Part shown: in pieces, positions 44,083 to 53,455 of the stretch
Position numbering within the stretch: the stretch's first letter is position 1
How the letters are laid out: every line of letters begins with the position of its first letter
Program-made: the position numbers and the translations under genes
The notes under the pieces: model-generated
What the model was told of the DNA's origin: nothing
Database searches by the model: none
What the model saw: the letters and a program-made list of their open reading frames with translations, nothing else
Assembly: GCA_900759335.1 (NCBI GenBank)
Contig: CAAEUX010000004.1
Span: forward strand, 47,137 to 111,136
Direction of reading: 5' to 3'
Source of the DNA: an uncultured Collinsella sp.
GTDB lineage: Bacteria; Actinomycetota; Coriobacteriia; Coriobacteriales; Coriobacteriaceae
Length of the DNA stretch: 64,000 nucleotides

Positions 44083-44805
44083 ATGCTCTAGATTATTGCC
44101 TGCGACGATGATGTCGCTTTTCTAGATAGACTGCACCGGATGATCGACCGTTGGTCGACCGAGACGGGCACGGCGGTCGATGTTGCGCTCGTCACACGCG
44201 GCGAGGACCTGCTGGCCCGCCATGCCGCATCGCGCGCCGACATCATTCTGCTCGACATGATCATGCCGCTCGTCAACGGCATGGACACCGCACGCGAACT
44301 GCGCCAGGCCGACACCGCCGTGCGCCTGGTGTTCCTCACCTCGTCGCCCGAGTTCGCGCTGGAATCCTACGAGGTCCGCGCCTTCGACTATCTGCTCAAG
44401 CCCGTGACTTACGAACGCCTGGCGCAGTTACTCGACGAGCTTTCGAGCATGCGCCCGGCGGCAACCGACGAGCTCGTGATCAAAACTTCCTTTGGCTACC
44501 ACGCCCTGCGCCTGTCCGACATCGAATATGCCGAGGCGCGCAACAAGCACGTAGTCTTCCACCTGCGCGACGGACGCGATATCGAGGCACTCGAGTCGTT
44601 CCGCAGCGTCGAGGACCGCTTGGAGCAAAACGCAGTCTTCTTTAAATGCCACCGCAGCTACCAGGTCAACCTGCGCAATATCGATCACTTTGACCGCACG
44701 GACATCGTCATGCGCTCGGGCGCGTGCATCCCGCTTTCGCGCAGTTGCAAGCAGGGATTCCAAGACGCCTACTTTGCGGTGCGCTTTGAGGGTGGGAGAC
44801 ACTGA
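44083..44805 (+). pseudogene. LytTR response regulator with TAG at codon 3
   Basis: AAGGGGG precedes ATG-CTC-TAG, after which the same frame runs on as IIACDDDVAFLDRLHRMIDR through a complete receiver and LytTR domain. The receiver has the acidic triad (DDD), the phosphoacceptor ILLDMIMPLVNG and the lysine in FDYLLKPVTY. The LytTR DNA-binding part includes YAEARNKHVVFHLRDGRDIE and KCHRSYQVNLRNIDHF. The next ATG (44140) would remove the acidic triad. AAG-to-TAG at codon 3 is the simplest reading. The histidine kinase frame starts at its stop. The gene probably makes no working regulator unless a rare start (ATT) is used. Confidence 0.8.
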
Positions 44806-46081
44806 TGGTCTCCTCGGTCGAAATGGTCCTTTGGGCAATCCACCACGCCACGACGCTGCTCTTTGGCGTCTTTGCCTCGGCGGCGCTGTGCGGTGTCGAG
44901 ATCAACCGGCGTCATGCGCTTGAACTGGTGTTGGTCGGCATCGTGACCGGCGCTGCCTTTTCGATCGCCAATGTCGTTGGCGGCGAACTATTTGCCCGAC
45001 AGGTTTATCCACTTGCCGTGCACCTGCCGCTTATCGTCTACCTGTGTGCGCGCTACCGCCTGAGCCCGCTGCTTGCCGCGCTCGGCATTACGAGTGCTTA
45101 TCTGAGCTGCCAGTTCAGCAATTGGATGGGCATCGCCGCCTTTGCCGCAACCGATTCGCAGATCGCGTACTATCTGGCGCGCATCGCGACCACACTCGCC
45201 GTCTTTGCCGTCCTGTTGCATTGGGCCGGCGACATCGGTCCACGCTTGGCGATTAAAAGCACCACCGAGCTGGGCATCCTTTTAATCCTGCCGCTCGTCT
45301 ATTACGTCTTTGACTATGCCACCAACGTCTACACCACGCTGTTCCACTCGGCTCGGTGGTAACGGTTGAGTTTTTGGCATTTGCGCTCTGTGCCTTCTAT
45401 CTTATGTTTCTTGCCGTTTACCTGCGCGAATACGAAGAAAAGGAAACCGCCGAGCGAGAGCGCTGGATGCTCGAAACCCGCGACAGCGCCGCCATCAAAG
45501 AGCTCGAGGCTTGGCGTCAATCTGGGCGCGAGCTGTCGATTCTTCGCCACGATATGCGCCACTTCCTACGCGGCCTGGCCGCTTTAATTGAGGAGGGCCA
45601 CACCGACGAGGCGCTCAAACGCATCGATGAACTCTGCGAAGCCGGCGATCGCACCGCCGTACGCCGCTTCTGCGCCAACGAGACCGTAAACATCGCGCTT
45701 TCGTCATTTAACTCGGATATCAATAGAAACGGCATTACCGCCAACCTGCGCGCCGCCGTACCAGAAACCATCCACGTAGGTGACGCCGACCTGTTTAGCG
45801 TGCTCTCAAATGCCTTGGAAAACGCTATCACCGCCGCGAGCGCCGCGCCCCAGGGAAAGCGATTCGTCGACTTTGACCTGCGATTAGAGGACGGCCAGCT
45901 GCTGCTGTTAGTTTCCAACACGTTTGACCGCGCGCCGCGCATGGTCGACGGCATGCCCGTGACCCGGCATGCGGGCCACGGCTTTGGCACCAAGAGCATC
46001 AAACTTGCCGTGGAGCGCATGAACGGCAACTGTCAGTTCCGCATTAACGGCGATCGGTTTGAGCTGCGCGCTGTGATGTAG
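44805..46081 (+). pseudogene. Membrane sensor histidine kinase split by a frameshift
   Basis: The first frame (to TAA at 45360-45362) encodes about five membrane helices (TTLLFGVFASAALCGVEINR to TTELGILLILPLVYYVFDYA). The second frame, open from GTG at 45356, continues with one more helix (EFLAFALCAFYLMFLAVYLR), a coiled linker, the H box ELSILRHDMRHFLRGL and a GHKL ATPase domain (N box LSNALENAITAA, then HGFGTKSIKLAVERM). Together they match one AgrC/GHKL-type kinase of about 425 residues. The second frame has no ribosome site, so a 1-base frameshift is likelier than two subunits. Its partner regulator is also broken. Confidence 0.78.
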
Positions 46082-46145
46082 AAGTGCGGCGCCGATCTCG
46101 CGGCGTGTCTTGCCCGCCAGGCAATCGCTCACCGGCGCCAATCCG

Positions 46146-46721
46146 CTACAGCGGAGCGGCCGCCGGGGTCAGCTGCTTGATGTAGGCCCACATACGCTGC
46201 TTGGCCGCTTTGTCGGTCAGCGCCGCCTCAAAGCCATCGAGCGCGAGCACGCGGCGGCCCTGCACATGGGCGACCAAACCGGGCTTGAGCATAGCGGTAT
46301 CGAAGTCGTCGATTGCCACAAGCATGTCGGCATAGGTCTCGCGCATGGTATCGGCCGCGCGATCGTCCAGCAGCAAGACCGCCTCGGGGTCCAAGGCCTC
46401 GAGCGCCTCGCGGAACAGCTCGCACGGTAGGCCCTCGCCTGTCGCGACCGCCCCGTCACCCACGCCGGCGACGCTTGACAGCACGCAAAAATCCTCGGGC
46501 GCGTAGCCGATGGCCCCAAGCGCCTTGCGCAACGCCGCGCCATCCGGGCCGGCGGCAAGCTCGCCACCCGAACGCTCGGCCTCGTCCAAATCGCCTTTGA
46601 CCAGCACGATCGGCGAGCACGCGTTGCCCGCGATACGCACGCCGCGACCCGCGAGCGATGCGAGCTCCTGCTCGGCCGCCTGGGCGATGGCTTCTTTTTT
46701 CTGGCTTTGTGACGTGGACAT
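46146..46721 (-). CDS. Hypothetical protein, possibly uracil-DNA-glycosylase-like
   Basis: A 191-residue protein starting MSTSQSQKKEAIAQAAEQEL after GGAG. Segments such as GGELAAGPDGAALRKALGAI, EDFCVLSSVAG and LEALDPEAVLLLDDRAADTM follow the layout of UDG-superfamily proteins (G-x-x-G-x-x-L, then a strand, then L-x-P-x-x-V-L-x-x-G), but the catalytic motifs are not clear. It may be a degenerate member or unrelated. The final AALTDKAAKQRMWAYIKQLT is helical. It lies alone between the kinase and thioredoxin. Confidence 0.5.
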   Translation of the reverse strand: MSTSQSQKKEAIAQAAEQELASLAGRGVRIAGNACSPIVLVKGDLDEAERSGGELAAGPDGAALRKALGAIGYAPEDFCVLSSVAGVGDGAVATGEGLPCELFREALEALDPEAVLLLDDRAADTMRETYADMLVAIDDFDTAMLKPGLVAHVQGRRVLALDGFEAALTDKAAKQRMWAYIKQLTPAAAPL

Positions 46722-46857
46722 GCGCTCTCCAATCGTTTGCGTGCCCACCATTATATAAAAGAGCTGCCCGCGAGTGGTTGCTTTGCGGGCGGCTGGGTAT
46801 AAGCACGGTCGTACTGAGTTTTACGCGGCCGAGCCGCGTCGCATTATGGAGGTCACC

Positions 46858-47178
46858 ATGGCTGACATTAATCAGATTACCCCCGAGAACTTCGATTCCA
46901 TCGTTAACGACAGTCTGCCCGTGCTGGTCGATTTTTGGGCACCGTGGTGCGGGCCCTGTCGATCCCTCTCGCCCATCGTTGACGAGGTTGCCGATGAGCT
47001 GGCGGGCAAGCTTGCCGTTGCCAAATGCAACGTCGACGACAACCAGGACCTGGCCATGAAGTATGGCGTCATGAGCATCCCCACGCTGGTTGTGTTTAAG
47101 AACGGCGAGGAGATTGACCGATCGGTTGGCGCTCTGCCCAAGGCGAGGCTGCAGGCGCTGCTGGAGAAGCATCTGTAA
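46858..47178 (+). CDS. trxA: Thioredoxin
   Basis: A 106-residue thioredoxin with the redox motif in LVDFWAPWCGPCRSLSPIVD, the cis-proline in MSIPTLVVFKNGEEI, and normal length for the family. It reduces protein disulfides using thioredoxin reductase. GGAGG lies five bases before the ATG. A terminator follows at 47300. Confidence 0.95.
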   Translation: MADINQITPENFDSIVNDSLPVLVDFWAPWCGPCRSLSPIVDEVADELAGKLAVAKCNVDDNQDLAMKYGVMSIPTLVVFKNGEEIDRSVGALPKARLQALLEKHL

Positions 47179-47299
47179 TACGCTTGTTACATGTTGCCGT
47201 CTGCCTGCCGTCCATGAGCGCTTTTGCACCGCTCGCCGGACTTCTGGATGCACCGAGTGCAACCACGGATAGTATGGTAGTCACAAACAGCCCCCAGTG

Positions 47300-47335
47300 A
47301 ACGGGTGCGGGTCGCACAGACTCGCACCCGTTTTC
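47300..47335 (+). terminator. Terminator downstream of trxA
   Basis: aacgggtgcg pairs with cgcacccgtt around ggtcgcacagact, followed by ttctt. It separates trxA from the small protein and nikR genes. Confidence 0.8.
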
Positions 47336-47409
47336 TTATGCAGCTGCGCACAGAGCGGGCGTAGTAAAATCTGAACCACTGAACTGCCCCATACAAAAGG
47401 AGATTTTCC

Positions 47410-47658
47410 ATGCATGACGTCGGAATGAACATGAGCCAGCTTGCCATGAGCGTCAAGCAGGTCGACGACACCATCGAGCTCGCTCACGAGTGGAGCCATC
47501 AGCTGCTGCATGCGACCGAGAATTTTGACATGGAGCGCATCGGCGCCAAGCTCGAGGCCGCCATGGCCGCGCTGCACGAGGCGCATGACGCGCTCGAGGG
47601 CTACGAGGAAGCCATCGAGGCCGACCACAACTCCGTCGGCTCCGTGAAGCTGGTGTAA
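47410..47658 (+). CDS. Small helical protein of unknown function, coupled to nikR
   Basis: An 82-residue, mostly helical protein (MSVKQVDDTIELAHEWSHQL, then IGAKLEAAMAALHEAHDALE GYEE) containing seven histidines. AAAAGGAG precedes the ATG. The nikR start is one base after its stop, so the two are co-translated. A link to nickel handling is suggested by position and His content only. Confidence 0.65.
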   Translation: MHDVGMNMSQLAMSVKQVDDTIELAHEWSHQLLHATENFDMERIGAKLEAAMAALHEAHDALEGYEEAIEADHNSVGSVKLV

Positions 47659-47659
47659 G

Positions 47660-48172
47660 GTGGCCGAACACGAGCACTGCTGCGGGTACGAGCACGAGCA
47701 TCCGCACGGGGCGGACGGTGACGCGGGCTGCCACTGTAGTGGCTCCGGCTCCGAGCTGGTCCGTTTTTCGATTACCGCACCCGACGACCTGCTGCGCCGT
47801 TTTGACGAGCAGATCGCGCGCCGCGGCGACGTGGCCAACCGCTCCGAGGCCGTGCGCGATTTGATTCGCGCCTCGATCGCCAAAGAGCAGATGCGCACGC
47901 CCGATGAGCACGTTATCGGGTCGCTCACCATGATCTACGACCATCACACCGGCGATCTGACGCGCCGCCTGGACGAAGTGCAGCACGACTACACCGACGA
48001 GATCGTATCGACCATGCACGTGCATCTGGATCACCACAACTGTTTGGAGATTCTGGCGCTCAAGGGTCGTGGCGAGCGCGTCTACGAACTAGCCGACCGC
48101 CTGCTGGGCCTGCGCGGCGTTAAGCACGGCGAGCTCACCTGCGCCGCCACCAAGCAGAGCCTGGGGCTATAG
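47660..48172 (+). CDS. nikR: Nickel-responsive regulator NikR with metal-rich N-terminal tail
   Basis: A 170-residue NikR. A ribbon-helix-helix (about 35-75: LVRFSITAPDDLLRRFDEQI and NRSEAVRDLIRASI) is followed by the nickel-binding ACT-like domain, with HVHLDHHNCLEILALKGRG supplying the usual His/His/Cys ligands. The first 30 residues are an added tail (EHEHCCGYEHEHPHG, then GCHC) able to bind metal. The start is GTG. NikR controls nickel uptake or hydrogenase genes; hypF begins about 120 bases downstream. Confidence 0.88.
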   Translation: MAEHEHCCGYEHEHPHGADGDAGCHCSGSGSELVRFSITAPDDLLRRFDEQIARRGDVANRSEAVRDLIRASIAKEQMRTPDEHVIGSLTMIYDHHTGDLTRRLDEVQHDYTDEIVSTMHVHLDHHNCLEILALKGRGERVYELADRLLGLRGVKHGELTCAATKQSLGL

Positions 48173-48195
48173 CGGGATTTCCCGCAGCGCACCTG

Positions 48196-48266
48196 CCAAA
48201 AAGGGACAGGTTTGTTTTGGCAGGTTTAGAAGTTTTACCTACCAAAATAAACCTGTCCCTTTTTGG
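48196..48266. repeat. 25-bp inverted repeat (ccaaaaagggacaggttt family)
   Basis: Arms 48196-48220 and 48242-48266 are reverse complements with one mismatch, separated by 21 bases. The right arm (ccaaaataaacctgtccctttttgg) recurs exactly, 25 of 25, at 56242-56266. Here it lies between nikR and hypF and could attenuate hypF transcription. Confidence 0.85.
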
Positions 48267-48289
48267 TCGGTTTTGATGAGGGGTGTCGC

Positions 48290-50761
48290 ATGCGGCATGC
48301 GCATATTCATGTGACGGGCATTGTGCAGGGCGTTGGCATGCGACCGTTTGTGTATCGCGAGGCCATGGCACATGGCATTTGTGGATGGGTGCTCAATGCG
48401 GGCGACGGCGTGCATATCGAGGCGCACGCTCCGGCCGATGCGCTCGATGCTTTTGTTGCCGCGCTTTCTGAGCATGCGCCTGCAGCAGCCCGCGTAGAGC
48501 ATGTCGAGGTTGTGGACTTGGCAGCCAACGGTTGGGATGCCGCCAACGAACAGGGCTTTCGCATCGTAGCATCGCAGGACCAGACCGCGCACACGACGCT
48601 CGTCTCGCCCGATATCGCCACCTGCAACGATTGCTTGCGCGAATTGTTCGATCCCGCCGACCGACGCTATCACTACCCCTTTATCAACTGCACTAACTGC
48701 GGCCCACGCTTTACCATCATCCGCTCGCTGCCTTACGATCGAGCGGCCACCTCGATGGATTGTTTTCCCATGTGTCCCAAGTGCGCCGCGGAGTATGCCG
48801 ACCCACTCGACCGGCGTTTTCACGCGCAACCCGATGCCTGCTTTGATTGCGGGCCGCATATTACGTGGCGCGAGGCTGTAAACGGCAATGCGTGCGGGAA
48901 TTCGTCCGCGACACCGACCGTCGGCACCACACGCGAGGCCAGCGACGCTATCATCGAGCGCTGCGTTGAGGTGCTGGCCAGCGGTGGCATCGTCGCCATC
49001 AAGGGCCTGGGCGGATTCCACCTGGCCTGCGATGCTGCCAACGAACAAGCGGTGCGCGAGCTGCGCCGTCGCAAGCGTCGCAGCAACAAGCCACTTGCCG
49101 TCATGGTGCGCAGTCTTGCCGAAGCCGGGCGCCTGTGTCATATCGACGATGCTGAACGCAATCTGCTCGCTGGCAGTATCCGCCCAATCGTGCTGCTGCG
49201 CCGGCGGGCTGTTTGCGGGAACGACGGCGATTCTTCCGACGCCCTCGTACTCGCACCGTCCGTCGCGCGCGACCTGCCCGAGCTTGGCGTTATGCTCCCC
49301 TATACGCCGCTTCAACATCTGTTGCTTGCCGTGGCAGAAGCCTGCGGTATGCACGCGCTCGTCATGACCAGCGGCAACCTGAGCGAAGAGCCCATCGAGA
49401 CCGATGACGATCTTGCCGAGCAGCGCCTCGTTGCCGCCGGCATTGCCGACGCGCTGCTCGGCAACGATCGAGCGATTCTCTCGCGCTATGACGATTCCGT
49501 GGTGCGCGTGGTCAACGGCGCCGTTATGCCCGTTCGCCGCGCTCGCGGATATGCACCCCAGCCGCTGCCGTTGCCGGCGCTCGACCGCGCTCCGTCCTGT
49601 GTGCTCGCCTGCGGGCCACAACAAAAGGCCACGATTGCGCTCACGCGTGAAGGGACGAACGGCGAGGCAACCTGTTTTGTGTCGCAGCATATCGGCGATG
49701 TTGAAAACGGCGGGACCTTCGATGCCTGGAACGCTGCGCGCACGCGCTTGGAAGATCTCTTTGATTTGGCGCCCGCCGCCTTGGCTTGCGATGTACACCC
49801 CAGTTATCTATCGGGCCAGTGGGCGCGCGAGCAGGCGCGAAAATGCAATCTGCCGCTCGTCGAGGTGCAGCACCATCATGCGCATATCGCGAGCGTAATG
49901 GCCGAAGCCATCGCCGCGGGCCAGCTTACAACCGACGCGCGCGTCCTTGGCATCGCCTTTGACGGCACCGGCGCCGGCACCGATGGGACCATTTGGGGCG
50001 GCGAGTTTCTTGTTGCCAGCCTTGGCGGCTTTGAGCGCGCCGCGCATTTGCGCACCTGGGCGCTCCCCGGTGGGGCGGCCTCCGTGCGCGACGCCCGCCG
50101 CAACGCCTTCGCCCTGCTCAGTGAGCTCGGCCTGCTCGAGCACCCAGGTGCCGCTCGGCTTTTGGACAGCCTCGACGAACAAACGCGCAGCGTGACAGCC
50201 ACCATGATCGAGCGCGGCATCAACAGCCCGCGTACCAGCAGCATGGGGCGTCTCTTTGATGCCGCGACAGCAATTCTGGGCATCTGCGACAAGGCAACCT
50301 ACGAGGGCGAACCCGCCATAGAACTCGAAGCCGCCGCCTGGCGCGCGCTCAGCAGTGAAAGTGCCTGCCCCGCCGGCAATATAGCCGGCTTTTCCGTAAC
50401 CGAATCATCCCGTCCGGACGCCTGCCATGTTCTAAACTCCAGATCGCTTATTGAGGCGCTTTTGGAGGGAATCAGGGCCGGCACTGCGGCCTACAGGCTC
50501 GCGCTCGACTTCCATATCGCCATCGCGCGCTCTTCGGCACGAATCGCACGCGAAATCTGCGCGCGCGAAGGCATCGATACCGTCGCGCTCTCGGGCGGCG
50601 TGTTCATGAACCGACTTTTGCTCCAGCTCCTCACCCGCGAGCTCAAAAGCATGGGTCTCACTGTCTTGATTCCCCAAACCGTGCCCGTTAACGACGGCTG
50701 CATCGCCTACGGTCAGGCGGCAGTCGCAAGCGCTCGTCTTGCGCAGATTGCATCGCAGTAG
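48290..50761 (+). CDS. hypF: Carbamoyltransferase HypF
   Basis: An 823-residue protein. The acylphosphatase domain (HVTGIVQGVGMRPFVYREAM) is followed by two zinc-finger pairs (CNDCLRELFD to CTNCGPRFT; CPKCAAEYAD to CFDCGPH), a YrdC domain (about 205-390, starting GGIVAIKGLGGFHLACDAAN) and a Kae1-like domain with VQHHHAHIASVMAEA and ALSGGVFMNRLL. It makes the carbamoyl group for the CN ligands of [NiFe]-hydrogenase, passing it to HypE. The start follows GAGGGG; a nine-codon longer frame enters the repeat upstream. Confidence 0.94.
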   Translation: MRHAHIHVTGIVQGVGMRPFVYREAMAHGICGWVLNAGDGVHIEAHAPADALDAFVAALSEHAPAAARVEHVEVVDLAANGWDAANEQGFRIVASQDQTAHTTLVSPDIATCNDCLRELFDPADRRYHYPFINCTNCGPRFTIIRSLPYDRAATSMDCFPMCPKCAAEYADPLDRRFHAQPDACFDCGPHITWREAVNGNACGNSSATPTVGTTREASDAIIERCVEVLASGGIVAIKGLGGFHLACDAANEQAVRELRRRKRRSNKPLAVMVRSLAEAGRLCHIDDAERNLLAGSIRPIVLLRRRAVCGNDGDSSDALVLAPSVARDLPELGVMLPYTPLQHLLLAVAEACGMHALVMTSGNLSEEPIETDDDLAEQRLVAAGIADALLGNDRAILSRYDDSVVRVVNGAVMPVRRARGYAPQPLPLPALDRAPSCVLACGPQQKATIALTREGTNGEATCFVSQHIGDVENGGTFDAWNAARTRLEDLFDLAPAALACDVHPSYLSGQWAREQARKCNLPLVEVQHHHAHIASVMAEAIAAGQLTTDARVLGIAFDGTGAGTDGTIWGGEFLVASLGGFERAAHLRTWALPGGAASVRDARRNAFALLSELGLLEHPGAARLLDSLDEQTRSVTATMIERGINSPRTSSMGRLFDAATAILGICDKATYEGEPAIELEAAAWRALSSESACPAGNIAGFSVTESSRPDACHVLNSRSLIEALLEGIRAGTAAYRLALDFHIAIARSSARIAREICAREGIDTVALSGGVFMNRLLLQLLTRELKSMGLTVLIPQTVPVNDGCIAYGQAAVASARLAQIASQ

Positions 50762-50895
50762 CTCACCCTCGCACGCCGCTGTGCCCAGCCGTCTCACAGG
50801 CGTAACGCGTTTGCCCGCAAACCCCGTGAGCGCTACCATCAACTGATGGATTATCAAGCGCCCGTCCAGCGCAAAGCGTATAAAAGGGGAACAAT

Positions 50896-51156
50896 ATGTG
50901 CCTTGCCGTTCCCGGTAAAGTAGTCAGACGCGACGACGACCTCAAGGCCACCGTCGACATGATGGGCATCGAGCGCCCCGTGTCGCTGCGACTCGTGCCG
51001 ACGGCGCAGGTTGGCGACTATATTCTCGTACACGCCGGCTTTGGCATCCAGATTGTCAACGAGCAGGAAGCGCAGGAAACGCTCGAGCTTGTTAATGCCA
51101 TGTCCGAGCTGGTCGAAGAAGACCAGCTTGCCACCAACCCGGCGGAGGCTTACTAG
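50896..51156 (+). CDS. hypC: Hydrogenase maturation factor HypC
   Basis: An 86-residue HypC beginning MCLAVPGKVVRRD, where Cys2 binds the iron centre. With HypD it carries the Fe(CN)2CO unit. It ends in TAG overlapping the start region of hypD (stop 51154-51156, hypD GTG at 51156). Confidence 0.95.
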   Translation: MCLAVPGKVVRRDDDLKATVDMMGIERPVSLRLVPTAQVGDYILVHAGFGIQIVNEQEAQETLELVNAMSELVEEDQLATNPAEAY

Positions 51157-52268
51157 TGGCGCCCGAGCAGCCGGCTCGCTCCGGTATCGACTTCTCGGCA
51201 TTCCGCGATCCCAAGCTGGCTCGCGAGCTCATCGAGCGCATTCACGAGCTTGTCGGCGACCGCGCCATCAACCTTATGGAAGTCTGCGGCACGCATACCG
51301 TGAGCATCGGGCGCTATGGCTTTCGCTCCATTATGCCGGCCGGGCTCAAGCTGCTAAGCGGCCCGGGCTGCCCCGTCTGCGTCACCGCCAACCGCGACAT
51401 CGACCACGCAATCGCGCTCGCCAACATAGACGGCGCCATCATCACCACCTTTGGCGACATGATGCGCGTGCCCGGATCATCCACCTCGCTCGCTGCGCAA
51501 AAGGCGGCAGGGCGCGACATCCGCATCGTCTACTCCCCGCTCGACGCGCTCGACATTGCCGAGCAAAACCCCGATCGCCCGGTCATTTTTATGGGCGTGG
51601 GCTTTGAGACCACAACGCCCACCATCGCCGCCGCCATTTTGGAGGCCGATGCACACGGACTCCAAAACTTCTCGGTCTATTGCGCCCACAAGACCACGCC
51701 GCCGGCGTTGCGCGCCATCGCCAACGACCCCGAGACCACCATCGACGGCTTTATCCTGCCGGGACACGTCGCCACCATCACGGGCTTGGCGCCCTTTAGC
51801 TTTTTGGTCGACGAGTTCAATACCCCGGGCGTGGTCACGGGATTTGAACCGGTCGATATCCTGCAGGGCATCTGTATGCTGGTCCAGATGGTTGTCGAGG
51901 ACCGACCGGCGATCGACAATGCCTACCGCCGCGGTGTCAATGCGAACGGCAACCCCGTGGCGCGCCAACTGGTCGAGCAGGTGTTTGAGCCGTGCGACAC
52001 CATATGGCGCGGTCTGGGGCCGATTGCCAACTCGGGCCTTTCCATCCGCTCCGAGTTCTCGCGCTTTGATGCCCGCACTCGCTTGGACGTGCCCGTTGAG
52101 GAGACGGTCGAGCCGCGCGGGTGCCGCTGCGGCGACGTGCTGCGCGGGGCCATTACGCCGAGCAGCTGCCCTCTTTTCGGTCACGCTTGTACACCCGAGC
52201 ACCCCGTCGGCCCGTGCATGGTGAGCTCCGAGGGCAGTTGCGCAGCATATTTCCGCTACCGCGACTAG
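51156..52268 (+). CDS. hypD: Hydrogenase maturation protein HypD
   Basis: A 370-residue HypD. Conserved segments are NLMEVCGTHTVSIGRYGFRS, LLSGPGCPVCVT, FMGVGFETTTPTIAAAILEA, and the C-terminal cysteine region (CRCGDVLRGAITPSSCPLFG and HACTPEHPVGPCMVSSEGSC), which holds the 4Fe-4S cluster. It assembles the iron-cyanide-CO centre with HypC. It begins with GTG, overlapping hypC by one base. Confidence 0.95.
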   Translation: MAPEQPARSGIDFSAFRDPKLARELIERIHELVGDRAINLMEVCGTHTVSIGRYGFRSIMPAGLKLLSGPGCPVCVTANRDIDHAIALANIDGAIITTFGDMMRVPGSSTSLAAQKAAGRDIRIVYSPLDALDIAEQNPDRPVIFMGVGFETTTPTIAAAILEADAHGLQNFSVYCAHKTTPPALRAIANDPETTIDGFILPGHVATITGLAPFSFLVDEFNTPGVVTGFEPVDILQGICMLVQMVVEDRPAIDNAYRRGVNANGNPVARQLVEQVFEPCDTIWRGLGPIANSGLSIRSEFSRFDARTRLDVPVEETVEPRGCRCGDVLRGAITPSSCPLFGHACTPEHPVGPCMVSSEGSCAAYFRYRD

Positions 52269-52316
52269 CCCGGACACACCCGCACACCGGCACCACCCAC
52301 GATTGGAGTTTTCGAT

Positions 52317-53351
52317 ATGTCCCATAGCGTTACCGATAGCACCGTCCTGCTGGGCCACGGCTCCGGCGGCCAGATGATGAAACGCATCATCGATGAGGTC
52401 TTTTTGGATGCCTTTGGGTCGCCCGAGCTGCTCGAAGGCAACGACGCCGGCGTCGCCGCGCTGCCCGCGAGCGGGCGCATCGCCATGTCGACCGACAGCT
52501 TTGTAGTCTCGCCGCAGTTCTTCCCCGGTGGCAACATCGGCCGCCTCGCCGTGTGCGGAACCGTCAACGACGTCGCGACCTCGGGCGCCAACGTGCGCTA
52601 CCTATCGTGCGGCTTTATCCTCGAAGAGGGCTATCCCATGGATAGGCTCCGCCAGATTGTGCAGACGATGGCCGAGACGGCACGCGAGGCGGGCGTGTCC
52701 ATAATCACGGGCGACACCAAGGTGGTCGAGCGCGGCGGGGCCGACGGCGTCTACATCAATACCGCCGGCGTGGGCGAGGTGCCTGCGGGCGTGGCGCTCA
52801 GCGGCGCAAACTGCCAGCCCGGCGATGTCATCCTGGTATCGGGTACGCTGGGCGACCACGGCATCGCCATCATGAGCCAGCGCGAGGGCTTGGCGTTTTC
52901 GAGCACGATCGAAAGCGATGCCGCACCGCTCAACCACCTGATTGCCGACATTCTGGCCGCAGCGCCCGGCACGCGTTGCTTTCGCGACCCCACGCGCGGT
53001 GGCCTGGCCTCGACGCTCAACGAGTTTGCGCAGGCCAGCGGCGTTGCCATGGAGGTCGACGAGGATGCCGTGCCCGTGCGTCCCGACGTGCAGGCCGCCT
53101 GCGAGATGCTCGGCTACGATGTGCTGCAGGTGGCAAACGAGGGCAAGATGGTTGCCGTCGTGCCGGCCGAGCAGGCCGATGCGGCTCTAGCCGCCACGCG
53201 CGCCGCCCACTACGGCGAAAACGCCGCCATCATCGGTCGCGTGCTGCCACTTGCCGAGGGCGCCCATCCCGCCGTGCGCGTGCGCACTGGCTGGGGCTCG
53301 ACCCGCATCCTCGACATGCTCGTGGGAGAGCAGCTACCGAGAATTTGCTAA
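52317..53351 (+). CDS. hypE: Carbamoyl dehydratase HypE
   Basis: A 344-residue PurM/AIRS-like enzyme. Segments: LLGHGSGGQMMKRIIDEVFL, AMSTDSFVVSPQFFPGGNIG, VSIITGDTKVVERGGADGVY and FRDPTRGGLASTLNEFAQAS. It ends PRIC, the cysteine that carries the carbamoyl and then cyanide group. It is the last of hypF-hypC-hypD-hypE. Confidence 0.95.
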   Translation: MSHSVTDSTVLLGHGSGGQMMKRIIDEVFLDAFGSPELLEGNDAGVAALPASGRIAMSTDSFVVSPQFFPGGNIGRLAVCGTVNDVATSGANVRYLSCGFILEEGYPMDRLRQIVQTMAETAREAGVSIITGDTKVVERGGADGVYINTAGVGEVPAGVALSGANCQPGDVILVSGTLGDHGIAIMSQREGLAFSSTIESDAAPLNHLIADILAAAPGTRCFRDPTRGGLASTLNEFAQASGVAMEVDEDAVPVRPDVQAACEMLGYDVLQVANEGKMVAVVPAEQADAALAATRAAHYGENAAIIGRVLPLAEGAHPAVRVRTGWGSTRILDMLVGEQLPRIC

Positions 53352-53455
53352 CGACAAAGGCTCAGGGCTATTAAAGATATTCAGATTCCAAACATGCCCG
53401 GCACGCATGCCCAGTATTATGAGGTGCGTTTTGAAACCCAATGACGGGAGCTTTC

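Noticed and set aside
45356..46081. A separate soluble histidine kinase gene starting with GTG
   Set aside because: It has no ribosome site, begins inside a membrane-helix region and completes the upstream frame as a single normal kinase. Translational coupling remains a minor alternative.
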